This document shows positions 32,284 to 40,756 of a stretch of DNA of 64,000 bases, in pieces; positions within the stretch are counted from its first letter, which is position 1, and each line of letters opens with the position of its first letter. Both the position numbers and the translations under genes were made by a program. Below the pieces are notes generated by a model. It saw nothing but the letters and a program-made list of their open reading frames with translations, made no database searches and was not told the origin of the DNA. Source of the stretch: Streptomyces maremycinicus (lineage in GTDB: Bacteria; Actinomycetota; Actinomycetes; Streptomycetales; Streptomycetaceae); contig NZ_BBYG01000014.1 in NCBI RefSeq assembly GCF_001184025.1, positions 62,001 to 126,000 of the forward strand, in the 5' to 3' direction.

Positions 32284-33513
32284 ATGCCCTTCGAAGACGA
32301 GCTCGGGAAGGCGCTCCGCGACACCGCGGGCACCTTCACCGTCGACCGGCGTTCCCTGGCGGAAGGCAGCCTGGCACGCGGGCGCCGCAGGCTGGCCCGC
32401 CGCCGTGCCTCCGCCGTGGCCGGAAGCGCCGCGCTGGCCGTCGTCCTCGTGACGACGGCCGGTGTCCGGCTGACCGGCGGACAGGACGGCGTCGGCACCG
32501 TCGGCGGAACGGCCTCGACATCGCCCCCGACAGTCGATCACCGGCACTTCGAGGTCACCGCCGAGGACATGGAGAACATCCTCCAGAACGGTATGGAGGA
32601 CACCGGGATCGCCGTCGTCCACCCGAAGTTCCGGGCGACGGGAAGCTCCGGGGCCGGCCGGGCCGCGACGGCCTCGGTCGACTTCGGGGACGGCTTCGGG
32701 ACGGCGCGGGTCACGCTCTCGGTCCGCCGGGTCGACCCGGCGGAGCAGGATCTGAAGGAGCTGATCACCTGCCCGCCCGAAGAGGATTCTCCGTACGAGG
32801 AGTGCACGACACAGCCCGGCAACCGGGCCGTGAAGGGATACACCGAGGCGGGCAAGGCGGGCGGGATCAAGGAGTGGGCGGTCACGATGCTCTCCCCCGG
32901 CGGATACCTCATCGAGGTCGCCACCCACAACCTGGCGGCGACGAACACCGGCGCCGGCGCCGGCGCCGGCACGGACACGGCCGCCCGCTCCGTGCGGCGC
33001 GACCCTCGTATGAATCCCGGCAAGCTGCGCCATCTGGCGATGTTCGTCGACGCCTCGTTCACCCCCGGGGGCGAGGCCGACTCCCTGGGCAGGGTCGAGC
33101 CGGGCACCAGGGCCGAGCCGGGCGACTTCCTGCCCCTGCTCAAGGAACTGCTGCCCGGGCGTCTGCTTGTCGACTCGGAGGGCGGCACCGCGGCGCAGGG
33201 CCATGTCGTCGTCCTCGACCCCGACAGCGGCATGCGGACCTACATCGAGGTCGGCCGGATCGCCGGCGACAAGGAGGCATGGGACGAGACCCTGCCCGAC
33301 GGCACCAAGGTGGGCACCCGGCAACTGCCCGGCAAGCAGCCGGGAGTCGTCCGGCTCCGGGTCGACGCGCTCAGGGTGAACGGGCTGTGGATCTCCGCCT
33401 CCGCCTACAACGCCCCCAGTCCGACGTCCAAGAAGAGCGGCGCCGCCCCTGCGATCACGGCCGAGGAACTCAAGACGATCGCCACCAGCCGGTCCTGGCT
33501 GCTCGCCCGCTGA
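32284..33513 (+). CDS. Single-pass membrane partner of SigE-family sigma
   Basis: The protein of about 409 residues has a cytosolic tail with EDELGKALRDTAGTF and an Arg-rich block, one membrane helix at about residues 45-65 (VAGSAALAVVLVTTAGVRL), and a large extracellular part of about 340 residues. It follows a SigE-family sigma gene by about 40 bp. Genes with this layout behind SigE-family sigma factors are frequent in Streptomyces and are thought to be anti-sigma or signal-receiving partners, although no zinc-finger anti-sigma motif (HxxxCxxC) is visible. ATG codons at 32266 and 32284 are both possible; the second has GGTGG before it. Confidence 0.65.
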   Translation: MPFEDELGKALRDTAGTFTVDRRSLAEGSLARGRRRLARRRASAVAGSAALAVVLVTTAGVRLTGGQDGVGTVGGTASTSPPTVDHRHFEVTAEDMENILQNGMEDTGIAVVHPKFRATGSSGAGRAATASVDFGDGFGTARVTLSVRRVDPAEQDLKELITCPPEEDSPYEECTTQPGNRAVKGYTEAGKAGGIKEWAVTMLSPGGYLIEVATHNLAATNTGAGAGAGTDTAARSVRRDPRMNPGKLRHLAMFVDASFTPGGEADSLGRVEPGTRAEPGDFLPLLKELLPGRLLVDSEGGTAAQGHVVVLDPDSGMRTYIEVGRIAGDKEAWDETLPDGTKVGTRQLPGKQPGVVRLRVDALRVNGLWISASAYNAPSPTSKKSGAAPAITAEELKTIATSRSWLLAR

Positions 33514-33598
33514 CACCGGTCACCCGCGTCGGTCGCCCGCATCGGTCGCACACGGCGGCCACACAGCGGCCACACGACGGGACGTTCACTCGTCGGAA

Positions 33599-34141
33599 TC
33601 AGGACGTCTTGGGCGCGGCGCGCTTCGCGGTTCTGCTCCTGCCGGTGCCCGTGCCGCTGCCGGTGCCCGTGCCGCTGCCGGTGCCCGCGCCGCTGCGACC
33701 GGTTTTGGCGGGCACCCTCTTCCGGCCGGTGCCCTGTCTGGTGGCCGTGCCCTGCTTGGTGCTCGTGGCCGGCTTGGTGCTCGTGGCCGGCTTGGTGCTC
33801 GGGGCCTCCTCGGCGTCGGCGGACTCCTCGGCGTCGGCGGACCCCTCGGCGTCGGCGGACCCCTTGCCGCTCGGAGGCTCCTTGGCGCTCGTGGTCGACG
33901 GCGCGTCCCGGGTCGGGGCGGTCGGCCACTTGAACTCGAACTCCAGCTCGATCTCGCCGCCTCCGACCTCGACCTCGATCTCGGTCCGCAGGTCGTCGGG
34001 GATCCGCAGGCTCAGCGTCCCGGGACCGAACTCCAGCTCCACGTCCCCGCCCTCCCGCAGCGCGTCCGCGAGCGCCGTGAGCTGGTCGGCCGCCTCCAGA
34101 CGTGACAGCGACCGCTTCTGCTCGAACTTCAGGTCTTTCAT
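33599..34141 (-). CDS. Amphi-Trp domain protein with hexapeptide tail
   Basis: The 180-residue protein starts with an amphi-Trp domain (about residues 1-70: KFEQKRSLSRLEAADQLTAL, DVELEFGPGTLSLRIPDDLR, IELEFEFKWPT), a small beta-rich module of unknown function. The tail is built of three hexapeptide arrays in order: SADAEE-type acidic, STKPAT-type, and SGTGTG-type, ending in RSRTAKRAAPKTS. The tail must be disordered. It stands alone between a sigma/membrane pair and a flavin reductase. Confidence 0.82.
   Translation of the reverse strand: MKDLKFEQKRSLSRLEAADQLTALADALREGGDVELEFGPGTLSLRIPDDLRTEIEVEVGGGEIELEFEFKWPTAPTRDAPSTTSAKEPPSGKGSADAEGSADAEESADAEEAPSTKPATSTKPATSTKQGTATRQGTGRKRVPAKTGRSGAGTGSGTGTGSGTGTGRSRTAKRAAPKTS
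33639..33863. repeat. Three adjoining 18-bp minisatellites in coding DNA
   Basis: Within the amphi-Trp gene, three blocks of 18-bp units stand side by side: about 33641-33695, 33740-33805 and 33805-33863. Each block has its own unit and codes for its own hexapeptide. The 18-bp period keeps the reading frame. Confidence 0.75.
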
Positions 34142-34234
34142 GAACGTCTCCGATCCGGCATGAACTACACATCACTGCAATTCTGGGGTCATATGCCGTA
34201 TCGGACATCCGGTGGACCTGCCCTCGCACCCGGG

Positions 34235-34726
34235 TCAGTCCACCGGATGACCCGGTTCGATCGCGAGCGCGTCCGAGAGCCTCAGCAGCGGACGGCCGTC
34301 GGGCCCGCCCCGTGCCCCGGACCGCACGGGGTCCAGAACGAATCCGACATGATCACCGCCGTCGATCCGCTGCTCGACCCCGCCGACGAACCACGCGTAC
34401 GCGTCCTCGAGGACGAGGGTCCCGCCGTGGCCCCGCGTCCAGCGCGTCCGCGTGAACTTGTCCACCTCGTCGCCGGTCTCGCCCCCGAACAGGGCGGCCA
34501 GGTCGAACTGTTCCGGCGTCAGCAGATGCACGGCGAGGAACTCGGCGGCGCGGGCCACCTCATAGGTCCGGTTCACCTTCGACAGCCACACCACGAACCG
34601 CACCGGTCGCATGGAGCACTGGGAGGCGAAGCCCACCAGACAGCCCGCCCGCTCGCCGCCCGCCGCGGCCGTCACGACACACATGTCGGGATCCAGCAAG
34701 TCGGTGAACGCATCCATGTCCGCCAT
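34235..34726 (-). CDS. Flavin reductase family protein
   Basis: The 163-residue protein has the flavin reductase-like fold of split beta barrels: DPDMCVVTAAAGGERAGCLV, GFASQCSMRPVRFVVWLSKV, NRTYEVARAAEFLAVHLLTP and a late GDHVGFVLDPV. Such proteins bind FMN and feed monooxygenases, or act as dihydrorhodamine or F420-type oxidoreductases. GGAGGGG precedes the ATG at 34726. No monooxygenase gene adjoins it, so the partner is unknown. Confidence 0.85.
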   Translation of the reverse strand: MADMDAFTDLLDPDMCVVTAAAGGERAGCLVGFASQCSMRPVRFVVWLSKVNRTYEVARAAEFLAVHLLTPEQFDLAALFGGETGDEVDKFTRTRWTRGHGGTLVLEDAYAWFVGGVEQRIDGGDHVGFVLDPVRSGARGGPDGRPLLRLSDALAIEPGHPVD

Positions 34727-35014
34727 CCCATGCCCCTCCGTCGGCCACCCGGTACCCGGCGCCGGGCCGGACGAGAACCTGGTTCCCGTGGGCCGTCCGC
34801 CCACACGGCCCTCGCGCCACGCGGGCCTCCGTCCGTGCGGAACGGCGTGATTGCTCGAAAGGGCGCGGAAGTCTTCCCCGCCGGCTGCCCCTGCGGCCTT
34901 GAGGCGTGCCGCCCGGCCGGGCCACGCTGATCGGTACGGCGCCGATGAGGCGCCCCGGAACGCGGGAGACATCGCGTGACCGGCACCTGAAGAGGAACCC
35001 ACGGACAGACGGAC

Positions 35015-36547
35015 ATGGTGCGCAGAGCAGAACAGGACCCGATGTCCGCCTCTCCCGGGCAGCGGCCCGCCCCGCTTTTGACGGTGACCGCCGCACCCGG
35101 CACGGCGGCTCGGGTGTGGGCCGATCTCTCCGGTCGGGGGCTCGCCACCCGAGCCGGTGCGGACACCCTCACCGCGCTCCAGCGGAGCGCGGGCAACGCA
35201 GCGTTGAGCCGGACGGTGGGCTCGGCGGACGGCCCGCGCCTTCCCCACTCCCCCGGCCCCACCGGCTCCGCCCGCCGTACCGTCCAGCGGATCGCCACGG
35301 TCCCCGGCGGCAGCTACCCGGCGGACCGCGAGGAGGGGGACAGGGGCCCGCACTTCATGGAGCAGGAGCAGGAGGCCCGGGTGGTGGCCGGCAGCGGCGC
35401 GACCCTGGGCCCTCGCGGCGTTCCCGAGCGCATCCGCTTCCCCGCCCGTGAGGTGAAACCCGCCGAGGCGGGGCTGCGCGTCGCGGACGACGGCACGCTC
35501 GCCGTGCTCGACAAGGACGAGCCGAAGGAGTTCTACGCCGTCCAGCAGGTCGTCGACAACGCCAACGCCGCCCTGGACGCCGCGGGCAGCATCGTGCGCC
35601 TCGCCCTCCAGGGCCGGAGCATCACCGTCGGCGGCCGACGGCTCTCCCGGGTGCAGCCGGTGCTCGCGCAGCAGACGCAGCAGCCGGGCGGCGAGGAGTT
35701 CGTGTCGCTGGTGCGCAGCACCTGCATCACGGTGGCCTGCAAACTGATGGGCTCCAGCCGGGACAAGACGAGCCGCGTGATGCTCGGCGGCGGCACGGGG
35801 AGCTTCGACATCACCCCCGGCTCCGACAGCGATCCGCGGATCAGCAGTCTCGCCGGCCAGATCGCCTCCTCGCCCGACGGCGGCCTGGACGTGTCCGGGG
35901 CGGTCGGCGCGGCCGGGGCCAGGGACCGGGCTGCGCCGGACAACGGCAGGGTGTACGGCGAGGCCGTCAGGAACGGCGGCCGGGACGGGACCGCCGCTCG
36001 GCTGGGCGTCAACCAGCACGCGTCACCCCACGTCGGCGAGGGGTACGCGATCTTCAGCATGGCCGCCGAGGACGAGCGCGACCACTCCGTGCAGCCGCCC
36101 GCGGCCCGCGGTGACAACGTCTGGGGGTACCACTTCGCGGCCGTGGTCGCCTCCTCCCTGGACGGCAGCTGCCGGGTGACGCTGGAGAACTACGCGCGCA
36201 ACGACTTCGACAGGATCGCGCGTGAGGAGCTGTACGACACGCTGTACCAGCGGGCGAAGAAGGCCGGCGGCTGGTTCAGCACCGTCAGCGCGCTGAACGA
36301 GACCGACGACCAGCAGGCGTTCAAGAGGAAGTTCGACGACGTGATGCGCGTGCTGTGCACGGACCCGGCCATCAAGGAGGTCCAGGGGCTCCCGCGGCGC
36401 AGACTCCAGGAGGACTTCGAGGACCACACCGGTCGTGCCTGGTTCTTCCGCGTCTACGGCGGCGGGCCGGGCGAGAGCTTCCACGAACAGCAGGCCGCCT
36501 CCGGCTACTTCAACAATCCGCTCACCGTGCGGGTCGCCAGGCCCTGA
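35015..36547 (+). CDS. LQRxAGN-motif protein, candidate contractile-injection effector
   Basis: The 510-residue protein has a disordered first 90 residues that contain LTALQRSAGNAALSR (LQR at 55-57, AGN at 59-61) and then RTVQRIATV. The LQRxAGN motif is a recurring mark of proteins linked to extracellular contractile injection systems (eCIS) and their DUF4157-bearing cargo. The rest is a unique domain (about 100-510) with RSTCITVACKLMG (Cys 237 and 242), VWGYHFAAVVASS (His 373) and TLENYAR (Glu 391, Asn 392), a Cys-His-Asn/Glu order recalling papain- or NlpC-like hydrolases. There is no signal peptide and no eCIS gene nearby. The function is inference. Confidence 0.65.
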   Translation: MVRRAEQDPMSASPGQRPAPLLTVTAAPGTAARVWADLSGRGLATRAGADTLTALQRSAGNAALSRTVGSADGPRLPHSPGPTGSARRTVQRIATVPGGSYPADREEGDRGPHFMEQEQEARVVAGSGATLGPRGVPERIRFPAREVKPAEAGLRVADDGTLAVLDKDEPKEFYAVQQVVDNANAALDAAGSIVRLALQGRSITVGGRRLSRVQPVLAQQTQQPGGEEFVSLVRSTCITVACKLMGSSRDKTSRVMLGGGTGSFDITPGSDSDPRISSLAGQIASSPDGGLDVSGAVGAAGARDRAAPDNGRVYGEAVRNGGRDGTAARLGVNQHASPHVGEGYAIFSMAAEDERDHSVQPPAARGDNVWGYHFAAVVASSLDGSCRVTLENYARNDFDRIAREELYDTLYQRAKKAGGWFSTVSALNETDDQQAFKRKFDDVMRVLCTDPAIKEVQGLPRRRLQEDFEDHTGRAWFFRVYGGGPGESFHEQQAASGYFNNPLTVRVARP

Positions 36548-36568
36548 GGGTGACGGCGGGCGGGCCGT

Positions 36569-37993
36569 CTACTCGGTGGCTCTCGTGGTGGCGCTCCGAG
36601 AGCCACGCGCGTCCGGGGGCTCCGTTCCGCGGGGCAGCAGGGCTGCCGCGGCCAGGCCGGCGAGACCGATGACGGCCAGGGTGATCATCGCGGCGGCGTA
36701 GGCGCCCTTGCTGAGACCGGCGACGAGGATGGTGCCGGCGATGGCCGTGCCGAAGGACGAGCCGAGGTTCGAAACGCTCCGGGACAGCCCCGAGATCTCC
36801 CCCTGCTGCTGCTCGGGGAAGCTGGACTGGACGACGTTGACCGACGGCGTCAGCATGACGCCCAGGCCGAGGCCGATGAGCAGGAGGCCGGGGACGAAGG
36901 CCCACGCCGTGGTGAAGCTTCCGGCCAGGGTGATCAGGACGACCACTCCGGCGAGGGAGAGGACGAAGCCGGCCATGATGAGCGTGCGCTGAGGGTGTCG
37001 GCGGGCCAGCCGCTCGGCGGCCAGGGAGGTGGCCAGCAGGCCCAGGGTGGCCGCCGTGAAGACGACCCCGGTCCGCACGGCGTCGTAGCCGCGCACGACC
37101 TGGAGGTAGGCCGCCACCGTGAACGACGTGCCCATGAGCAACAGCCACTGGATGTTCTGGGTGACGAGTCCGAGGTTCGACGTGCGGTTGTCGAACAGGC
37201 GCAGCGACAGCAGCGGTTCCCCGCCGGACGCCTCCTTGGCGCGGGCGGAGCGGAAGAACCACCAGAGCACGAGTGCGCCGAGGACCAGCAGCCCGATCAT
37301 GAGCCAGACGTTGTCGTCGGCCGCCAGGATGCCCGTGACGACGAGGACGAGGCCGACGGCGGAGAGGACCGCGCCGGCAATGTCGAAGGAGCGGGTCGGA
37401 TCCGGGGGCAGCGGGTCGTCCATGCGTCGGCTGAGGAGGACGATCACCGCGATCACCAGGGCCTGGAACACGAAGGCCGCGCGCCAGCTGATGGCGGTGG
37501 TGATGAGTCCGCCGATCAGTGGCCCCGCGGCGGCGCCGATGCCGCCCAGTGCCATGACGACTCCGAACGCGCGGGCGCGGGAGGTGACGTCCGGGTAGAG
37601 GAGGGTGGTGAGGATGTAGACGGGTGGGATGAGCAGGGCGGTGCCGATGCCTTCCAGGATCGAGTTGCCGAGGATCAGCACGCCGAGTCCCGGGGCGGCC
37701 GCGCTCAGCAGGGCGCCGACGGCGTAGACGACGAGACCGGTCAGGAAGCAGCGCTTGCGGCCGTAGCGGTCGGTCAGCTTGCCGCCGGGGATCATCAGCG
37801 CCGCCATCACCAGCAGGAAGACGGTGATAGCCACCTGGACGCCCTGGACGGTGGTGTCCAGGTCCTCGCTGATGTCGTTGATCATCACGTTCATGTTGGA
37901 GCCGGCGAAGCTGCATATGAACTGGGCGAGGGCGAGGGCCGCGAGCGCCTGTCGACGCCCCGTGGGCCGCGCGGGCCGCGCCGTGTCATCCAC
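36569..37993 (-). CDS. MFS transporter, DHA2 drug-exporter type
   Basis: The 474-residue protein has 14 predicted membrane helices and the 2-3 loop motif GGKLTDRYGRKRC. The first helix region reads LAALALAQFICSFAGSNMNV, typical of the EmrB/QacA exporters. Its ATG overlaps the end of the upstream GH15 gene by 8 bp, so the two are likely expressed together. Whether the exporter and glucoamylase-like enzyme act on one pathway is unknown. Confidence 0.9.
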   Translation of the reverse strand: MDDTARPARPTGRRQALAALALAQFICSFAGSNMNVMINDISEDLDTTVQGVQVAITVFLLVMAALMIPGGKLTDRYGRKRCFLTGLVVYAVGALLSAAAPGLGVLILGNSILEGIGTALLIPPVYILTTLLYPDVTSRARAFGVVMALGGIGAAAGPLIGGLITTAISWRAAFVFQALVIAVIVLLSRRMDDPLPPDPTRSFDIAGAVLSAVGLVLVVTGILAADDNVWLMIGLLVLGALVLWWFFRSARAKEASGGEPLLSLRLFDNRTSNLGLVTQNIQWLLLMGTSFTVAAYLQVVRGYDAVRTGVVFTAATLGLLATSLAAERLARRHPQRTLIMAGFVLSLAGVVVLITLAGSFTTAWAFVPGLLLIGLGLGVMLTPSVNVVQSSFPEQQQGEISGLSRSVSNLGSSFGTAIAGTILVAGLSKGAYAAAMITLAVIGLAGLAAAALLPRGTEPPDARGSRSATTRATE

Positions 37994-39899
37994 CTGCGTC
38001 GCCCCCGCCCGTGTCCTCGTCGGGCACCGTGAGGCCGTGGGTCGCCGGATGCCCGTGGTTGCCGCGGCGCGGGCCGGACTGCGCCTTCTCCAGCTCCTCG
38101 TCGAGCGCCATCGCCGCGGTGACGAGGGCGAGGTGCGTGAACGCCTGGGGGAAGTTGCCGAGTTGCTCGCCCGAGGGGCCGATCTCCTCGGCGAAGAGGC
38201 CGACGTGGTTGGCGTAGGTGAGCATCTTGTCGAAGGCGTGGCGGGCCTGGTCGAGCCTGCCGCTGCGGGCGAGTGCCTCGACGTAGAAGAAGCTGCACAG
38301 GTTGAAGGTGCCTTCGGAGCCGCGCAGGCCGTCGGGCGACGCGTTCGGGTTGTAGCGGTAGACCAGGCTGTCGCTCACCAGTTCCTCGTCCATCGCGTCG
38401 AGGGTGCTGAGCCAGTCCGGATCGTGCGGTGAGACGAAACCGACGCGCGGCATGAGCAGGAGCGAGGCGTCCAGGACATCGGTGTCGTAGTGCTGCACGA
38501 ACGCCTGCCGCTCGTCGTGCCAGCCGTGGTCGACGATCTGCTGGAAGACCGCGTCGCGCGCGCCGGTCCAGCGGGCGACGTCGGCGGGACGGGAGAACCG
38601 GGTGGCCGCGCGGACTCCGCGGTCGAAGGCCACCCAGGTCATCAGGCGGCTGTAGGTGAAGTTCTGGCGGCCGCCCCGGGTCTCCCAGATTCCTTCGTCG
38701 GGCTGGTCCCAGTGGTCGGCGAGCCAGTCCAGGACGCCGCTGAGTGCTCGCCAGCCGCGGATCGCGCCGATGTCACCGCCGACGATCAGGGCGTCCGACG
38801 CCTCGCCGTAGATGTCGAGCTGGAGCTGGCCGGCCGCCGCGTTGCCCGCCCGTACCGGACGGGATCCCAGGTAGCCCTCCAGATGGTCGAGGGTCTCCTC
38901 CGTCAGGTGGGGATCGCCGTCGACGCGGTACATGATCTGCAAGGGGTCCCCCGAGGTGAGGCGACCGGCCTCGATGCGCTCGCGCAGCCAACGGCGGAAG
39001 GCGTGCGCCTCCTCCTGGAAGCCCAGGTCGATCAGGGCTCTGACGGACAGCGACGCGTCACGGACCCAGGTGTAGCGGTAGTCCCAGTTGCGCTCTCCGC
39101 CGATCTGTTCGGGCAGCCCCATGGTGGCCGCCGCGATGGGTGCCCCGGTGGGGGCGTACGTGAGCAGTTTGAGCGTGATCGCCGAGCGGTTGACGATGTC
39201 CTGCCAGCGGCCCCGGTAGGTGCAGGAACGCAGCCACGACAGCCAGTACGTCCGGCACGTCTCGAGGGCGTCGGCGATCCCGTCGAGGGAGGGATGGGGC
39301 GGGGCGGGGTCGCCGCTCGCCGTGCTGGTCAGCACGACGGCGGCCGCCTGGCCGGCGGACAGGGTGAAGCGGGCGGTGATGTCGCTGCCGTCGGCGAGGA
39401 GCGTGACGCCGGCGGTGGACTGGAGATGCAGGTCCGTTCCGGGGCCGCGGAAGAGCACGGAGTGATCACCGGTCCGCGAGAGCGTGTGCGGGGCGCGGCC
39501 GTAGTCGAAGCGCGGCCGGCAGGTGAGGGCGAAGGGCACACTGCCCCGGACGACCCGGGCGACCCGCACCAGACGGTGCGTGTCCGTCGGGTCGGGGGAG
39601 TCGATCGGCACCATGAAGTCGGCCACCTCGCCGACTCCGTCGGGTGCCATGAAGCGGGTGATCAGGACGGCCGTGTCGGAGAGATACAGCTGCCGTACGG
39701 TCATGCCGTTGCCGTCCGGGTATTCGGCGGCGAGACGGCAGTGTCCGCCGCGTTCGCTGTCCAGGAGCGAGGCGAAGACGCTCGGCGAGTCGAAGCGGGG
39801 CGTGCACCACCAGTCGACGGTGCCGCCGGACGAGACCAGGGCGGCGGTCTGGAGATCGCCGACCATGCCGTGTTCCGCGATGGGCGGGTACCGGTTCAC
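37986..39899 (-). CDS. GH15 family glycosidase (trehalase/glucoamylase-like)
   Basis: The 637-residue protein is of GH15 type: IAEHGMVGDLQTAALVSSGG and VDWWCTPRFDSPSVFASLLD at the start, GGERNWDYRYTWVRDASLSV, DEGIWETRGGRQNFTYSRLM with an acid Glu, and a late EGTFNLCSFFYVEALARSGR. Actinobacterial members include alpha,alpha-trehalases as well as glucoamylases; the sequence alone does not separate them. There is no signal peptide. It begins at GTG 39899 with GGGAG upstream. The long 9-bp repeat array lies just upstream and may contain or disturb its promoter. Confidence 0.9.
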   Translation of the reverse strand: MNRYPPIAEHGMVGDLQTAALVSSGGTVDWWCTPRFDSPSVFASLLDSERGGHCRLAAEYPDGNGMTVRQLYLSDTAVLITRFMAPDGVGEVADFMVPIDSPDPTDTHRLVRVARVVRGSVPFALTCRPRFDYGRAPHTLSRTGDHSVLFRGPGTDLHLQSTAGVTLLADGSDITARFTLSAGQAAAVVLTSTASGDPAPPHPSLDGIADALETCRTYWLSWLRSCTYRGRWQDIVNRSAITLKLLTYAPTGAPIAAATMGLPEQIGGERNWDYRYTWVRDASLSVRALIDLGFQEEAHAFRRWLRERIEAGRLTSGDPLQIMYRVDGDPHLTEETLDHLEGYLGSRPVRAGNAAAGQLQLDIYGEASDALIVGGDIGAIRGWRALSGVLDWLADHWDQPDEGIWETRGGRQNFTYSRLMTWVAFDRGVRAATRFSRPADVARWTGARDAVFQQIVDHGWHDERQAFVQHYDTDVLDASLLLMPRVGFVSPHDPDWLSTLDAMDEELVSDSLVYRYNPNASPDGLRGSEGTFNLCSFFYVEALARSGRLDQARHAFDKMLTYANHVGLFAEEIGPSGEQLGNFPQAFTHLALVTAAMALDEELEKAQSGPRRGNHGHPATHGLTVPDEDTGGGDAGG

Positions 39900-40051
39900 A
39901 AGATCTCCCTGCTCGGTCCGACGCACTGCGGCAGTTCGGACAGGACCACTTCCGCGCGCGCCCTGCCCTCGTCGAGCGTCCGCCCACACCCCGACCGCCG
40001 CCTCACCCCCGGCGGGTGAACCCGCCCCGCCGACCCGCCGGACCACAGCGG

Positions 40052-40720
40052 AGGGCCGGGGAGGCCGGGCGGCCGGGAGGCCGGTAGGCCGGGAGGCCGG
40101 GAGGCCGGGAGGCCGGGAGGCCGGGAGGCCGGGAGGCCGGGAGGCCGGGAGGCCGGGAGGCCGGGAGGCCGGGAGGCCGGGAGGCCGGGAGGCCGGGATG
40201 CCGGGAGGCCGGGATGCCGGGATGCCGGGAGGCCGGGATGCCGGGATGCCGGGAGGCCGGGAGGCCGGGATGCCGGGATGCCGGGATGCCGGAGGCCGGG
40301 AGGCCGGGAGGCCGGGAGGCCGGGCGGCCGGGAGGCCGGGAGGCCGGGCGGCCGGGAGGCCGGAGGTTGGGAGGCCGGAGGCCGGGCGGCCGGAGGTTGG
40401 GAGGCCGGAGGTTGGGAGGCCGGAGGTTGGGAGGCCGAGAGGCCTGGAGACCGCGAGACCGCGAGACCGGGAGACCGGGGCCCGGGAGACCTGGCAGCCG
40501 GGGGCCGAGAGGCCTGGCGGCCGGGGAGGCCGGGGGCCGGGAGGGGGCCGGGCCGGAGGCCGGGAGGGGGCCGGGAGGCCGCCGGGCCGGAGGCCGGGAG
40601 GCCGGGGCCCGGGCAGCCTGTCGACAGGAGACCGGGCAACCGGGAGACCGAGCAGCCGAAAGGCCGGGCAGCCCGGAGGGCCGGGAGACCGGGCAGCCGG
40701 AAAGCCTGACAGGCCGGGGG
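40052..40720. repeat. Minisatellite of 9-bp units GGGAGGCCG
   Basis: About 670 bp of near-continuous 9-bp units fill most of the 857-bp gap between GH15 and the next gene. The most regular part (40052-40440) has GGGAGGCCG and GGGATGCCG variants, followed by units with GGTTGGGAG and GAGACCG. Because 9 is a multiple of 3, all frames through the core stay open. The plus strand is G-rich in runs of three and could fold into quadruplexes. No gene is supported inside. The flanks 39900-40051 and 40721-40756 hold no feature that I recognise, apart from space for the GH15 promoter. Confidence 0.9.
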
Positions 40721-40756
40721 GGCCGGGGGCCGGGGCGGGGCCGACCGGGTGGTTTG

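Noticed and set aside
40052..40720. 9-bp array as a CRISPR or attachment site
   Set aside because: There are no spacers of constant length, no cas genes and no integrase; the units are contiguous.
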